This document shows, piece by piece, positions 1 through 15,299 of a DNA stretch of 64,000 bases. Where the stretch lies: positions 1-64,000 of the forward strand of contig WBMZ01010834.1 in NCBI GenBank assembly GCA_013400975.1. Direction: 5' to 3'. This stretch comes from Atrichornis clamosus. Lineage: Eukaryota; Chordata; Aves; Passeriformes; Menuridae. Position 1 is the stretch's first letter. The number at the start of each line of letters is the position of its first letter. A program made the position numbers and the translations under genes. The notes beneath the pieces are model-generated. The model was given only the letters and a program-made list of their open reading frames with translations. It searched no databases and was not told where the DNA came from.

Positions 1-3000
1 CACAAACCCACCACACATGTGAACTCTATGGTTTCTACAGACTAACTTTAAGAAAAATATCCCACTTAAAGATGATGTGGAGAATTTTATTTAGTGGTTA
101 GAGAATGGGATGGAGTTTCCCAGGTTTTCAGTTCAGTTACCTGTCTTGAAACAAAAGAAATTCACCTTGGTTCAATACCAGTGTGTTATTCCATTTACAC
201 CAGAAATACTATGTTACTGTATTGTGCACATTTCTGCTTCCATTTCTCCTGTTGCAAAAGCCTGTTCCAAAAACATTACAGTTATGTTTATCTAACTTTA
301 ACTCACATCACTCGTAATTCATGAACAGTTGTGAAATATCTCCAGAACTCTCTGGTTGTCAGACTTGGTAGAAGCATCACATTTTCAAAGATTGACTTTT
401 TAATGAAGTTAATCAAGTGAATGACGAAACAAACATGAGCTATGGAAGCAGAATCCCAAAGAAATAATTTTTCGATTAGATCCACCCTATTCCTGTTGCA
501 TGGAAATGCTATGACCATCCTGATAATGGATGCCTCTGTGAAAAAACCCGTATGTGAACATAACAGTAATCAGGACATCTGAGAAAGGTTGCAGAAAAGT
601 GATTAAGAATCCAAGGTCAACACAAAGGATAACAAATGCAAAGATTAACCCAGGACTTCTGTGATGAGTAGAAAGCATCTCTGTACAAAGTGCTGCTGCT
701 GTTTCATTTGTGGCATTTTCTTTATGTTGTCATGACTGCATTATCTGCCACTTTATTGAAGTGTTTGTACTCCAAATACAAACATTGCAGTTCTCATCTA
801 GCATTCATTTATATGACTCAGGAACAAAGCTTTATGCCTCTGTATAACCCTTCTGTGAGTTCTGACTCAGGTCCAATGTGCTTAATACTTCCTTAGCTCT
901 TCCTGATGTATACCTTTCTGAGCACCGATGGTTATCTTACGCTCACTAAGGGTTTCCCTGAAAGCATATATTCCTCTGTGAGTCTGAAATTACTAAAAGC
1001 AGAATGACTTTGCATCTGAGAAATTAGAATATATCCTTAATGCATCTAAGCAGGATCCTGAATACGTAAAATGTGCTGTGCATGATGGATGGATTTTTAA
1101 TCTACATTCTCAGTCTACTTTGTGGGCACCTTATCCAACAGAGATGCTGCTGAGCAAACTGGCTTTCATCCACCAAACCACTTAAGCTTGTACTCATCTT
1201 GGGACATGTGAAACTTTCCACTGAGTTATCAGAATAACAAGGGAGCATTGCTCTTTTGAGCCAACAGTCCTGAAACCCTCATGAGGAGAACACAGGACTG
1301 TTTCTGTATAAGAACAATTAAAAGTAGGATTACATCTTGATATTTCAACAGTTCAGTACTGAAGAATTTATCTCAGTATCTCCTGCTGAAGCTGACAGGA
1401 TTTTAGGCAGCTGCTCCAGAGCTGCTCAGCACCCCAAACAGTTAGGAATGGGCAGGAATTAAATGTCCATTACTGAGTGGAAGCTATTGGTGTCAGTGTA
1501 GAATGGTCACAAATACTCCTTACACACAAATCCACAGTTCCCAGAAAGGATCATCACTGCTCCTTAAGCTGGCTGCCCTGGGCTCTGTCTCTGGGAAAAC
1601 CCCATCAACCAGCATCGCTGTCTTTAGTGTACCTGATCCCAACACCCTCATTCAAGAAAAACTGCTGTGACTCTGAGGGCAGCTTTCCCCACAGGGAGTG
1701 GGAGGCTCAGAAGGTAGCTCTTGGCAGCATGTAGGTGTAGCAAGTGCTTTTCCATAAGGAGGGAAAGGACACTGTCATAACTCTCATGTTTCTGCTCAGT
1801 CCCATTTTCTCCATGCTCAGTTCTAAATGTGCATTTTGTTATGCTGAATTAACGGTGTTGTCCTGGCTTTGACTGAGCAGCATCAAAAGGCTGTCCTCTC
1901 CAGTGCCCCTGTAACCACTCACGGCTCTGTCTTGTTCCTAGAGCACCTATGCAGACAAGGACCCTTTGTCAAAATCAGTTTGGGAAGCGACTGCAGCTAC
2001 GCTTAACCATGTAAGCAGAAGTCTCTGGAGAATGGCAGCAAATGAGGGGAAAGAAAGAGAGGAAACCCAGGACAATGATCAGAGCCCACCTTGACCTGCA
2101 GTGATTTAGTCTTCAAGTGCTTGGCCATATCCTGGGAGGCTGTAGGACAAAAGCAGTTCAGTTTTTACCTGGAGCTCTGAAAAACTGAACAAAATAGAGG
2201 TGTGTCTTGAAACCGGGCTTGAAAGCAACTTTTAATATGTTGAGGCAAACTGTTTTAATGTAAAAATCTTGTATATGGGAGGACTTTATCTGCAGGTAGG
2301 TCAGAGTGTTCTGCAACATTACAGCATGTCAGACAATGAGAAAATGTCATATTAACTACCAAATAGATGGTAAAACCCTCTTATGTATAGATCTGGATAG
2401 CTACTTCCAGAAATTTTGCTCAGTTGAATACTATTGTTTTAAAGGGGGTCCCTTTTCTTTTACTAATCTGTGAGAAAAATATACTTTATGTCAGTGTAAT
2501 CTAAAACTTATTTATGCTAACCATCAGAAAGATCTGTTAGGTTACTTCTGGCCCAGGCTCTCAGGTCCTCCTGAGATTATTACTCGCAGTTTGTATTCTG
2601 TGACAATCTCAGTACATGTTATTGATGTTTCTCCCATATCCATGAGATCATTTTGTACTCCAGTCTCATAAATCTTACTACTAGTAATATATCTGAAATT
2701 TTGAAACTCAGTATTCTGTTGTTTTTCCATTAAATGCACCTTAGTAACTGACAGCAGAAAAAGAGAGATCTTAGTTGATGAGCTTAGTTGTAGTCCCAGC
2801 ACAGAACACAGAAGTAGGATGAATCATACCAAGTAACGCTTCTCTGGTCACCTCTGAAAAATGCTCAATGCTGTTTCTTTCTTTTTAAAGGGGTGTAAGG
2901 TAGGTGGAAACGCCTCCATCCTGTGACCTGCATGGTGGGGTCAAGAATAGGGACGGCAGAGGCCCTGACATCTGTGTGGCTACGGTGCTGGGAATGAGTT

Positions 3001-6000
3001 TGTTCTCAGGGCTGCAGCTTGACAGGAAGAGACAGGGAAAATCTGGTGTCCTGACAAAACTTCAGGAAAAAAATAACATCCTTATTTTTTGTCAGAGTGC
3101 CAAGATGGCCCCTGTGCTCTGGGACTATCAAGCCAAGCTGGACATCTGCTGAGAGGATTCATCTGATGGAATGAGGATGACTACATCAGTTAGTCACCCC
3201 CGGCTTGCTTCAGAGACCACAGGGAGAAATGGGTACTTCCAAGGGTGTGATTTGTCTTATTCTAAACAAGTTATCCAAACCCAGGTTGCATGAATTGTAC
3301 TCCAGATATCCCCAGGTTTTTCTGCTGTGCTAGTTGGCTCATCACCATTTTTCTGACACCAGAAAAAAATTGTAACATCTATATTAAATCTCTGTATCAA
3401 TCTACTCTAACAATTCAAGTTTACTTCTCACCTTCCCCTATGGTCACAAGAGAGCAGTAGGTCACCAGACTCCCAACGCAAAGCTTTATGTACCAGAAAC
3501 TGTTATCGTGCCCCTGTGTCTTCTACATGAAATAAATGTTTTTTTCCCCTCAACCTTTCATCGTGGGACATCTTTCTTCGTTTCTTATCACCTCCACTGT
3601 TTTGACTGGACTTTCTCCAGTTTGCCTTCAACATTTAATGTATTCTGTACTGATTCAATAACTTACTGTAAGTAATAGCTCCTGTTGTTCACACCATAGC
3701 CTCTAATTCAGTTAACTACTTTTAGTCTCATACTATAAACATTGAGTCTTTATAAATATTGAATTCCATAATAGATTTTGCGATGTATTAATCTCTGTTT
3801 TTTCCTCATGAATCTATATATGCATACAAAACTTCAAACATGAAGACAAACTGAAAAACTCAGTTAGTCCTTCCTGTGCTTGGCACAGCTGCAGTGTTGA
3901 CATTGCCAGACCAGCAAAGAGGAGGAAAAATAAGATTAGCAGCAGTAGTTTGACTCCAAATGCCTTCCAGGGTACTGGATGCACTTGGGTTTGAATTTAC
4001 ATCTCAGCAGTAGGCAGATTTACATTTCAAAAATTAGATCTCTGTGAGAAACTTTTACTCCCTGTGAATCTGTGATATTTCTAGTTCTTAGTTAATGAAT
4101 ACACATGGATTTAATACTAGTGGTGATGAAGACACAGGGACCTGTTGGATAATGAGAAGCAGGAAGCAGTTTCGCACAGTTTCTGTGAATGAAAAATGTA
4201 TGTGGGTGTTCATAGTACTCAGTTGGAGAAGAAAACTATGGAGCTCAGTAAAAATAAATTTTACTGGATTATCCCTCCTAAAAAAACTCTTCTGAGAACA
4301 AATACTAGTAAGAAAATCCCTCCAAAAAATCCAGCTATGGGTTAATGTTATTTTGCTCTTTTGTTCCACACAGCCATGGTGTTGATTTCAATGGACCAAG
4401 GCTCTGAAACCACTTCAGACATACAGACGCACAGAAGGGTGACCCACATGCCGGGCATTGCTGCTCACTTTTCTTACTTCCTATGTGCAACTGCAAAGAG
4501 GAGAAAGGATTTATTAATTTCTGTAAAACTTTCCTGACGTGTAAGTAGTTCTTCTCTTTAATTTAATTTGAGGCCCTATTTCTTTGAAGTGAGCTTGGGT
4601 AATCTCTTTTTGTGGTCTGATTTTAGTGTTTTCTCTCTGCTGTCCACCAGTCCAAATCCAATCTTGTTTTTAGCTGTCACTGTGCTGAATAAGCTTGCTC
4701 TGTGTACCCAGGGCACCAAAATGCAGTGCAAGAGAAAAAGTAAGCTTTCAGTTTTTGTGTCTGTGGCCCACACCACATACATGCGATATGAGAAATATTA
4801 ACCAGCAAGAACATGTATGGGCAAGGCTGAAACATCAAAAGAGGTAGTCAGATGATGCCCAGACCTTCCCAGGCTTGTCTCAGCTCCCGCTATTCAATGC
4901 AAATGAGTTAATTTCACATATGGAGATAGTGGTGTGATCCTACCTCACATCTTATTCTTCCTTCAGGGAGTCAAAAGCAGCCAAATATTTTGGGGAACCT
5001 GGTACCCTGAAGGAAACCACTAAGAGTTATGGTGCAGCACTTACAGGGTAATCACTCACATGTACAGGCCTTGACTAAATCACCCTTCCTGTCTTCGTAA
5101 GGAACAGAATGCAGCAAGCAAAAGGGAGTGAGGAGAAGTGTGGTACCTGAGAAACAGGCCCTCTCCTGCTGACTGGGGAAAGAGAAACGGCATCTAGAAA
5201 GAGAAGAAACCTAACCAAAAAAAAAAAAGTGAAATTGAACCAAATTAAGCTGAAATGTTTACAGCAACAAAGCCCTGTTAACTTCTCCACTGGCCAGCAA
5301 CAGCAGCAAATAAACAAAATGAGTTGGAAGAAGAGACAAACAGAACAGATGCTTTGCTCTAGGTTTCTCCTTGCAAGAAGTGTGCTCAAAGGACAGTGCC
5401 TGGTCTTTAAATCTATATTCTCACTGACCCATGTTACATCACTTTTTCCACTCAGTCTGTTTCTTGCTCATCGCTCTCAAGACCCAAGCTATGTTTTTTC
5501 TTCCCAAGTACGTGATTCCTATTCTCTTTTCTTTCCTAAGTCCTTGCTTTACTTCTTCCTGGTGTTGACAACTTGTACTGTGGTCTATTCACACGGCTGA
5601 TACTTACTAGGGAGTCAGGTTTCCCTATGATGCCCAAGCAGACATTTTCAGGGTGTCAGATAGAACCCATATAGTTAAAGAATAACAGGAAAGTTTGAGG
5701 ATTGTTTATATTTTTATGGCCTTTAGCCATGTCTCCATATGTTTCAACATCTGTTGTTTAGTAGACATTAAATGCTGCTTGAGCAGTGAGATAAGTTCAT
5801 GGGTTATATTTGTACTTTAACCAAAGGGCCATGTGCTTTTATATGCATTTTAGAATTCACGAATGCACTTAGTCAATAACAAATCATGTTGGACCATCTG
5901 CTATTTAAAAGCTTCACAACTTCTTATGGTGAGGGTTTTTACAGTCTTATCATGTCATTTAGAAAAAAAATCATCTGCCTAGAGAGACTTCTAGAGAGAG

Positions 6001-9000
6001 CTTCTTCAATAAAGATTCTTGAAGTTTTCCTTAAGTGCTGGTTTAAAGCAAGGGATATGTGGTTACCATCATAGTGGCAATAAATGACTGCTGACTGGTA
6101 GGACAATGGTGAGACAAACTACTAAAACCTTCTTGAAAGAGCCCAGCTTCCCAGGGTTTTTTTTTCTCCCAGTACAGGTGAAACTATTAAATCATTTCCA
6201 CACTATTGAATTTGCGTCTCTAACATTCACAAATGAATAACAGGATCTCAGATCCAGGCACCTACTGTGAAGAACGCTATGTAAGCGTGATTTCAGAACT
6301 AAAATTTACAAGGATTTATAGATACACAGCGTCATGCTGATAAATGCACAAATAAGCTGAATTTAACCAACGTTTGCAACAGTCGCTGTTGATAGCTGCC
6401 AGTCTATTTATCTGCTGCAATGATTTGGCCTTTAATAGTATAATTTGCTGGTAACAGTCACAAAATCTTCAGGAAAACACTCACTATTTCCATGAGGTTT
6501 GTAAAAATTAAGCAACAGAATTGATTCTGACCTAATTTTAACATCCCTTCTTAAAAGTTTGTCTTTGCAATCTTTAAAATGTCCCTGTTTCTGTATCTTC
6601 TAAGTGATTTCTTTTAAGAACTGGAAATATTCCTCCTGTGAAAAAGGTGACATAAGCTCCTTTTTCAACATCTTCTTAAAGTAATATGACTTCTCTAAGC
6701 GAGGCTACAGAAAAGATAAGGAAGAGCCCTGTTCTCAAAGTATTTCTTCTTTTTCAGAGTATAATTTTCCACATTGTATACATGCTTGTACACATCTCAG
6801 TAAGTGCACTGAAGGTATGCTTCACTTGCAGAAGTGTCCAAAAATAACATTTTCCACTTTTTCTTCTCGTAGTTCTTATGCTTTTTGCAGTTGTAAACCC
6901 TTAAGAAAGAGGTAACTCTTGTTCCCTGTTTGTTCTGTATGTGTCTATATAAGAAGCAGGAATAAAGTCAATGATTAGGCCTGATTATTTACATGCACCT
7001 AGATCCACAATCCTTTCTGTACTTGTCCACGCATAACCTATAATCACAGCCTAACTTTAAAAGACATCTGATTACATCAACTGAAATAAGATTTTTTTTT
7101 CAGAAGCCTATCTCACTGCTTTTCTTTGCTTTTGCTTTTTAAAAAAAACATATAATTTAAATTTCGTGTATGGTGTTTAATCTGACTTTGAAAAATTAAC
7201 AGCTTTTGTTTGCAGCAATAATGCCCTACTCTTTTTTTTTCTGAGAAAGTAGAGATTTACAAATTTTCAAAGTGAGACAGAAGCCTGGGTGCCTGGAAAC
7301 TGTCTGTGAGGTATTTGGTAAAAGTGTTTCCTGTAGTTACCCAAGATTATGGAGTGAACACTCCAGCAAATCAAAGAGCTAAGCAGAAGCAGAGAAGCAG
7401 CACAGCCCCCAGAGAGAGAGAGATCTTGGGGTGAAAAACAGGCACAATGAATTCTGAAGCACTGAGAACTTCTTCTTACAAGTGCTGTAGGCTTATTAGA
7501 AAACAACTTGGTGTGTGTGTGTGAGGACAACTGCAGGACCATGTCTACTGAGTCCCCTGAGGGGAGAGGCCTTTTCAGAGCTCTTGATCACCAGTCTGAT
7601 TTTCCCTACAGTAGAGCCGATCTCCCTTCTCCTGTAGGGCCTTATGGTGATGGAAGAGGTTTGGTGCAATATTTCCCTATCTAATGAAGTCAGCAGCCTT
7701 ACAGGGGTGGCTGTATTAACTAAGATAGTTTGCACTGGATGATGGGTACAGAAGAGCAGCCTCAGCACTACCACAGCTGTAGCTCACCAGACTTCCTTCA
7801 CGGAGCCAGGGGGCAGCGGAGATGGCCAAGGCAACCAGGATATCCCTGCCACCAGTTAGAAATATTGAGGGGTTTTCCCCCATAGCTCATCAGCCAGAGA
7901 AGTGGCTCCAGAGTCTTTTGGCATATTTTTGGGTGTAGGGAGGAATTTTATCATTCTAAATAATTGCCTGTGCCTCATGTTCACAGCACACTTTGGGTTT
8001 CGTGGAAAAGCACATTTATATCACAAGTCCCGCACACCACTCACTAATTAGGATGACTAGGAAGATTTTTCACATTTTTCTGAAGTTTAAGGAAATGCAA
8101 TAAATAACAATTTGCAATATAACTTCTGTATTTTCAAAAACCATTGAAGTGGATGAATGGGGAACTACTGAATAATTTTGGAACTCAACAGGATTTGGAG
8201 GTGGAGATAGCAATCTGCCATGTCATTGCACTGACCTGCATATTTTTTCCAATTGTTTTTTTTCTAAATACATCAAATGCTTAGATGCAAGATGACATTC
8301 CTTCCAGCTAAAGAGTATTTTAACCCAAGGCCAGCTGTTGCTTCTGTTGTTCTTGTGTTTCCGGGATTTTTGCTATCTTTACTGAGGACTGAATCGGATG
8401 CTTTTGTGGATCTTTGCAAGATTCAAAGCTGAATTGAATGAGTATATCTCTGATATTAAGCAGAATTTGAAAGACACTGTAAACTGTCAGAAGGGATATT
8501 TGACATCCAATGATTAGTAGATTACATTTTCAACAGTAATTAAGAATATAGATTCTGTATGTGCTAGATTCATGTATAAATGTAGTATAAAATTTAAGAA
8601 CTGCTGTTAATTATTTATCAAAATTCCTTCATAAATATATGTTTGTTCTATATAATATAAACTTAAATATAAATGTGTACTGATCCTAGAAGTCAAAAAA
8701 TTGACCTTATTCTTGAAAGATTTTTGCAATCATTGGAAACACATTTTTAAGTGTTTAGAACAAAGCTAGCCTATTTTGAATTGGGAGTAGCGTATATCCT
8801 TCTTGAAATCTGAAAACTGGGCTTGATCTTCTGTAGCATGTGTACAGTCTGTGCACCTTCTCCAAAACATCTGGGCAGATAATTTCCCAGTCTTACATTA
8901 TCAGCATAAGTGCAAGACTATGAAAATCGTAGGACAACCATGGGCTTGTTCCAGTTTTCTGTTTCATTAAATGGTGATTGTTTTGATTTAAACAGACTTT

Positions 9001-12000
9001 TTATAAGATATAAATGTATTTCAGGTGAGATATAATTGTTTTACATTTAGAGATAAGGTATCTCAGTGTCCCAGTTTCCAATAGAAAAATTTACCTTTTT
9101 CAGTCATCAGTTGTCAGTTCTCAAAAGGACTGAAAACATCTTGTCTAAATATTTTGAAAATTATTATTATCCTACAATTTAAGATTCAATTTTCCTTTTA
9201 CAGCTCTGTTCATTCAGTATCTCATCATTGTGACTTTGTTAATCAAAAATCAATACTTAACTTGTTTTGTACATCATTTTTCTTCCATATTCAATCTTTT
9301 GGAGTACTGAACTTGAAGTGAAATGAGAATTCTATTTTCTGCCAAATTATCCTTACAGGTGCCAGAACATGAAGCCATCCTGAAGTGCTTTAGAAAATGA
9401 AGGGAAAGAAGAATCTTGACAGGGAAGGGCTTTGTGGAAAGGTTTGCAGTCTAAAGATCCAGGAAAAGGAATGAGCACTAAGAAGTTGATGTGGTAGTTT
9501 AAGGAAGAGAAAGCATCTGGGAGTTTGGAGAATGTCAGAGATCAGTTGGGATAAGTACCAGGAAGAGCTGGGTTAAGGACCAGGCAGTTCACAGATGTTT
9601 ACAACACCTTTCAGCCAAGTTGAGCTCCAGAAGGATCCCGCACTTTGACAGCAGCCTCTTATGATGACTCTGCTGATAAGATCTCGGGACAATAGGTCTT
9701 GCAAATATTTCAGGGACATTTTGGCTCAAATATAAACGTCCAATCTAAACCACTAGGGCCTACCTGATGCTGGTTGGTATTGTGCATGGAGGTTATGAAG
9801 GCTGCTTACTTCTCATTTCCCTGGTCTTACAGAAGCTGTGTGAATCCACGGCCATTAAGACCCAATAAAGGCTTTAATTTTCTATGCAAAATGCATCACC
9901 ACACTGAAACAAAGATCAGTGTAACAAAAGTACAATATTTGAAGCCCTGTAGATTCATCAAGGCAATATTTAATTTTTAGTCAGGTGGCACTGTAAGTAC
10001 TGCAAGGTTTGTATTGTGTGAGAAATAACAATTTTCCCAGAAGGCAACAGACTGTAGTACTCACCATTATGATGGAGAGAAGAATTGCCCAAGAGGCAGA
10101 GGACTTTTTGTCCTCTAATAACCACACAGCTTATTTCTATATTGTGAGAACAGGAACATACAGTTTCTTGTATAGCTTGAGCTGGAAGCTAATTTGTCAA
10201 GATTTAGGTATCAGCTGATATGCATGACTTGTGATTTAGGAATGAATGTTTTACTAACACTTTATGGAAGACTGGAAGAAATGGCAATATTTAGAACATT
10301 GATATCAAAGTATGAAGAACAACTTTCAGAAGGAAACTAAGCAAATGTACTTCACTGTCACCATAATTATGTGAGAAAGAGTACTTTGCTGTTTTGAATA
10401 ACTCCTTCCCTTGGATGCCAGACATGCTGAGAACTAAAAGCACAAAATCCTTGGTAACAGAGTCCAGCAAATGCTGGAACCTGTTTTTAATTGTTTCCCT
10501 GGTAAGAAATGACATGTATGCAGCTTTGATTGTTTTGTGTTTACAAATCAGCACAGATCATTCAATGCACAATGTAATTCACCTGGTTTTCTGCGCAAGC
10601 TTGCAAATTCCCACAATTTACAGGAGTTTGCATTGCTTTCCAGCTGCTGCATTTATATCAGCAAAAACAAGGCCCTAGTTCTAGACAGTAAAGAGACTCA
10701 TCTTGATTTCCACAGGCTTTGAGTGATTCTCTTAGAGACCATGGATCTGTTCTAGAGGGTGGAACAGAGACCCACCAGCCACATAAATGTATCCTCACAC
10801 CAAAGCCTTTATGGTTCTCTTAGTCTAGCTAGGACAGTAGGGTTTTATTGGTTTGTGTTCTTCATGCCAGATTGATTAAAAAAATCCACTAATATAATTC
10901 AGTTTGGTGTTTCTGTGATAATGAGGTAGACATGCATGAGCTGGAACTTGTGACATTCATCCATATTGACAGATCTACCTCCAATCCCTTAAAAAGAATT
11001 TTTCCATGTATAACAGCAAATCTCAAACATTTTCAGCTATATTGAAAAAATCCACTTCTACCAAACACCATAAGGGTACCAGCAAACAAAACTTGCATTA
11101 GTTTGGGGGAAAAACATTGGGGAAATGTAGCAGGAAGATGTGTGGGGTTTTTGTGGACTTTATAATATGTTCTGTCCAGCGTGATGGGAGAACTTTCAAC
11201 ACAGTTTTCACTCAAAACACACATCTTCTCCTGCCTCTTCTTAGTTCAGCTGTAAACTAACTGTAAGGGATCCCCACTTCCGTTTTCTAGGCTGTTCTTC
11301 AATATTTTTTCCCATTTATATGCATGCCCCTCTCTTTTCATCTTTCTATGAATTGATTGCTCCACTTAATATGATTAACTAGTGAATGCCAATCACAAGT
11401 ATTTCCCAAGTGTTCCCTTTTTCCCTAATTCATAGCCCTTGGCAACATTCCTCCATTTGGTCTCTCTGTCTGACTTGTCTTTCTCAATGCTCAGCTATCA
11501 GATTGTATTTAGCATGGATTGGATAAAACTGCTGATGGTTTCCTGAGGTTTTACTTCCACTGATACTAAGATTTTATATTATCATAATTTTCGTGTTGCT
11601 GGAGCTATAGACCATTTTATTTCCCTGATCACTCATATATAAAATATTATTGTCCATACTTAATTTTAAAAGGTCTGATCTTGCCTCTTAGTCAGCAGAC
11701 CTATATGTCTAAACCAGAGCCCTGTCATACCATGTTCTTTCATCTCTTACTTATAATTTGGTTCCTCCATAAGTGCAACAACAAGATTACCTTTTCAGCA
11801 AACATTACCTTTTTTTTCTACCTATGTCTTCATTTAAATCAGAGCCTAGTATGTGGAGAGAGGTCACCCCAGGAGGCAACGAGGTCATAGGTGCTGAAAC
11901 TCAATATTTTGCCTCTCTTGAAACAGGAAAAGAGGGAAAGGACAGGGAATAGAACAGTGTGAACCGCTCACAAAATATCCCTTAGAGCTCATCAGTGATG

Positions 12001-15000
12001 GCTCACAGAGGAAATCACTGTTCTTGGCTGTATTCTTGGGGGAACTGTGTCACAGTTTCACCTCCTATCCTTGTCTTTCTTGGCAAGTTGTTGACATACT
12101 CAGGTGGTGTCACATCCACTCATGTACACTGGTCTTGTGTCCACTAGTGCCTGTTGAAAAACCTTTGTAGAAGTTTAGAGATCACCTATGAGAGAAACTG
12201 TTCAGAGCAGAGACAGAAGGATTTAATCAAAACTGTGATCGTCTAATCAGACTGTATTTGAACAGACCCATATTATTCACTTAGACTAGCATTTTCTGGA
12301 TCTACAGCCTTTCCAGGGAATGTTCCAAAACAATGCTGGAAGATTTCATGGTTTGCTGCTTGCACCTCCCTGTCCCCAGAGAGCAGAAGAGATTTCACAA
12401 ACATAATGGTAATGTAGGGGAGCATGTGTCATTACACTGCCAGCAGTCCTGTCCAGAAACTAACCAGAGTTGGGCAATAGAAAGCAGCAAGGCTGTGTGA
12501 AGTGAATACTGTGCTGATCACATATTACATTACTCTGAAATTGAAAAATTACTCCTTCTGAAAGTGTAACTAGAGGAAGGTTTAATCTCCACATATAATT
12601 CCTTATTGGAAATGCAATCCATTTGCAGACCGCTGGAGAGTACAGAATATACAGTTCATTGTTTCACAGATTGCAACACACTGACATTTGTAAATGTAAA
12701 TTAGTAAACTAAATTAATTTCTCCAAGAGATGAGTGTGGCCTTCAAGAGCACCTCTGGATGCTATCCTAACTGCTTGTGCAAAACAGGCACTTGATAATG
12801 TGAAAATTGCCTTGTACGTAAAGAAAACAACTCAACTCCAGAGAGTAACTCATGGAAGAACAATAAAAAGCTTTGGGTATTTTGACTTTAATAAAACTTC
12901 TCAGGATTTACACATGTGAAACCCATATTGAATCATATTTTATCGTTAAGAAACAGGTAAAATTAAAACAATTTATGCCATTATTGTTTATATTTTTATT
13001 TTCGTTTATTCTTAAATCTGACCTGTAATCCTCTTTCACAACTCTATCTGATTTGAATTTGCCTCTAATTATTATGTTTGGATTATAACAGTAAGCAAGC
13101 TAGTATACAACGGTCTAATTTATTTTAATGAGATTCATCAAACTAATTGGTTTAAGTAAAACAGACACGATTATAGGTGTACACAAGTGAAAGGAATGAA
13201 GGTACATAGGCAGGCTGTGTGCGTTCCACAGCATATTCAGCACCAGTTTGCTGAGTTTAAGAACAAACACGAGAACAGTGTTAAAAGCACTAAAAAGTAT
13301 TTATGAGGTACTGTCTCTCCACATATAGATAGTGAGCAAACTCCATCGTCTGGAAACTAAAGTATATTCTGCCTCTCTGTAAAAGATTCAACAGTCAAGG
13401 TATGAGCACATTCTAATGGGGTCAACTAAGTGTTTTCTTCTTGTGAACTGACACTGTTAATCTGTGTCTTGCAACAGTAGGTTCCCTACTGTGAATCACA
13501 GAAGAGGGACACTGCCATCAACGAGCTCAAGAGCAAAGATCTTTGTAATAGCCCTTGGTGTGGTTATATCAGGACTACTTCTTGTTAGAGGCATTCGAGA
13601 ATCTAATGAATCCATACAAAGTTTCAGGAACAACTTATGTAACACCAAATATTTTCAAAGACAATTAATTATTTTTGGAAGGGAAAGTTCTTAACAATTA
13701 CAACATTCATAGCATATCTATAAATAGAGATATGCATATTTTTATTCTCTTCCCTCTGTCAGGCCCCATCAAGAATAACAGTTGCTCATATGGTCCCAGA
13801 GCTACCTTTTGTGTTATTCTACTGCCTTTTCTGTCTTACTAATATGTGAGAGTGTGGAGGTGGTCAGAGAGTCTCCATTATCCCTTTCATTTTTCCCTTC
13901 AGAAACATTTATAACTCAAAAATTAAGGCAAGTACATTCAGATTTTCCAAAAGCAGCCCCTCATCTTGGTTGCCTCAGTGCCTACCTCACTTTTCATAGG
14001 TATCTGTGATACTTTGAGAATCTTTGCCACAAAATTACCACTCCTTCTGGAATACCTGGTTGCAATACTTGAAATCTCACTTACTGCTTATGTACAGCCC
14101 TATGACAAAGCTCCAAGTGCCTGTTGTCCCTTTGCTGTTTAGCTGTAGGGAATATAGAACATGCAACACCCTCTCCTGAGTTTTAGTTTTGTTTGCTTTA
14201 CAACATTTGAGGTACTTGCTGAAACGTGAGATAAAAAGGCAGCATTTTATATTTAAACAAATCCCACATTGATCTCATATGGTAAAAAGTTTCTGTGCCC
14301 TTCCAACTCTTCTATGACATATTTAAGTTATATGAAGCCAATTAGATACCCTGCATGGAAAATGTTGTTTTCTAGCTAATAGAGTTGTGCTGTTCAAAAA
14401 AATTACTATTAATGGTTTTTGCAGAAGTTGGAACACACTATGGGAATGTTATCCTAGTCAATGAGGGGTTCAAGACTTCCTCAAAAAGTATTAATGGAAA
14501 TTGTTGTCCGGAGATTTCCCAAAAGATTTGAAGACCTTTCCCCTCCTATAGTAAAACATTTGCCGAAAAACTGCAGACCTTGCAGTGTTCAGAATCAAGA
14601 AAATACTCAGCAGATGCTGTTTCTGTCCCAAAGTGAGAAGTTCATGGCTTTTTTTTTGGCAGCCCCCATCCTGTGTTGGTGGAGTTCACAGAGCCTTCCT
14701 GAAAGGGTGATCCAAGGCAGAGGGGGGGATGACACACACCAGCCCTGTAAGAGAGCTGAACTTGCCCTGCTGCTGCTCAACTCTTCCCATCAGCCAACAT
14801 GCACAGCACTGCTGTGCTGGATCTCTAAAGAAATGTTCATTTGTTCTTTGGCAGCCCTTGCCATTGATCAAAATTAAAGCAGGTCTCCTGGTGAAATTAT
14901 GACAAAGAACCAGCCTGATGTTTCACCCTGAACACGCATTTCGTGCCTCCCCTCAGTGTAGGAGATTCTGTCAGACCTCAGCAGTATACCAATTTGAGTG

Positions 15001-15299
15001 CAAATCTTTAGGTATAGGTAATTGCATAGGCAAGTGTTGGCTAGTGACAGAATATTCCTGGGAAGGAGACTAACAGTTTTGGCTTGAGGGAAGAATGATG
15101 CAGAGCCAGTCCCCATCCCTTATGTCCTAGTCTAGATGTTTCCATTTCGCAGTGCTCCTCACAAGAGTTTGTTATCTGATTCTTCACAATGATGACAGCT
15201 ATCCAAATGATTGCAACATACCAGCAGTTACCTAGATCCTTCCTCATTTCCTGTGATGCTGTGTATACACTTCTGTGAGACCTTGTACTGAGTCATAAA
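1..15299. other. Non-coding stretch, no recognised gene or interspersed repeat
   Basis: I see no exon, RNA gene, CR1 fragment or LTR in this stretch. Open frames are short; the longest are 138 codons on plus at 14461-14877 and 123 codons on plus at 5229-5600, and neither resembles a known protein family. Locally GC-richer patches (about 1380-1740, 2900-3200 and 14600-14900) have no recognisable content. An AATAAA at 3531-3536 is followed by a T-rich run and could be a polyadenylation signal, but nothing upstream supports a transcript. Simple sequence is limited to a short AG run near 7411, a GT run near 7511 and homopolymer A or T runs. A very old decayed repeat could be hidden here. Confidence 0.6.
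7511..7523. repeat. Short (GT)n microsatellite
   Basis: Six GT units plus one base are seen directly. An AG-repeat run lies about 90 bp to the left (7411-7423). Both are short and have no visible functional context. Confidence 0.8.

Noticed and set aside
1859..1930. TGTCCTGGCTTTGACTG as the start of an avian ERVL-type LTR
   Set aside because: Only the first dozen bases resemble what I remember; the following sequence does not, and no second LTR or end was found.
3531..3560. AATAAA plus T-rich run as the end of a transcript
   Set aside because: AATAAA is common by chance in AT-rich DNA and nothing upstream looks like an exon or 3' UTR with support.
5229..5600. 123-codon plus frame as a gene
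   Set aside because: The start is rich in lysine/glutamine from a poly-A neighbourhood, the rest is serine/phenylalanine-rich, and no domain is recognised.
14461..14877. 138-codon plus frame as a gene
   Set aside because: No domain, cysteine/serine/leucine-rich chance-like composition, and a GC-richer patch that lowers stop-codon density.
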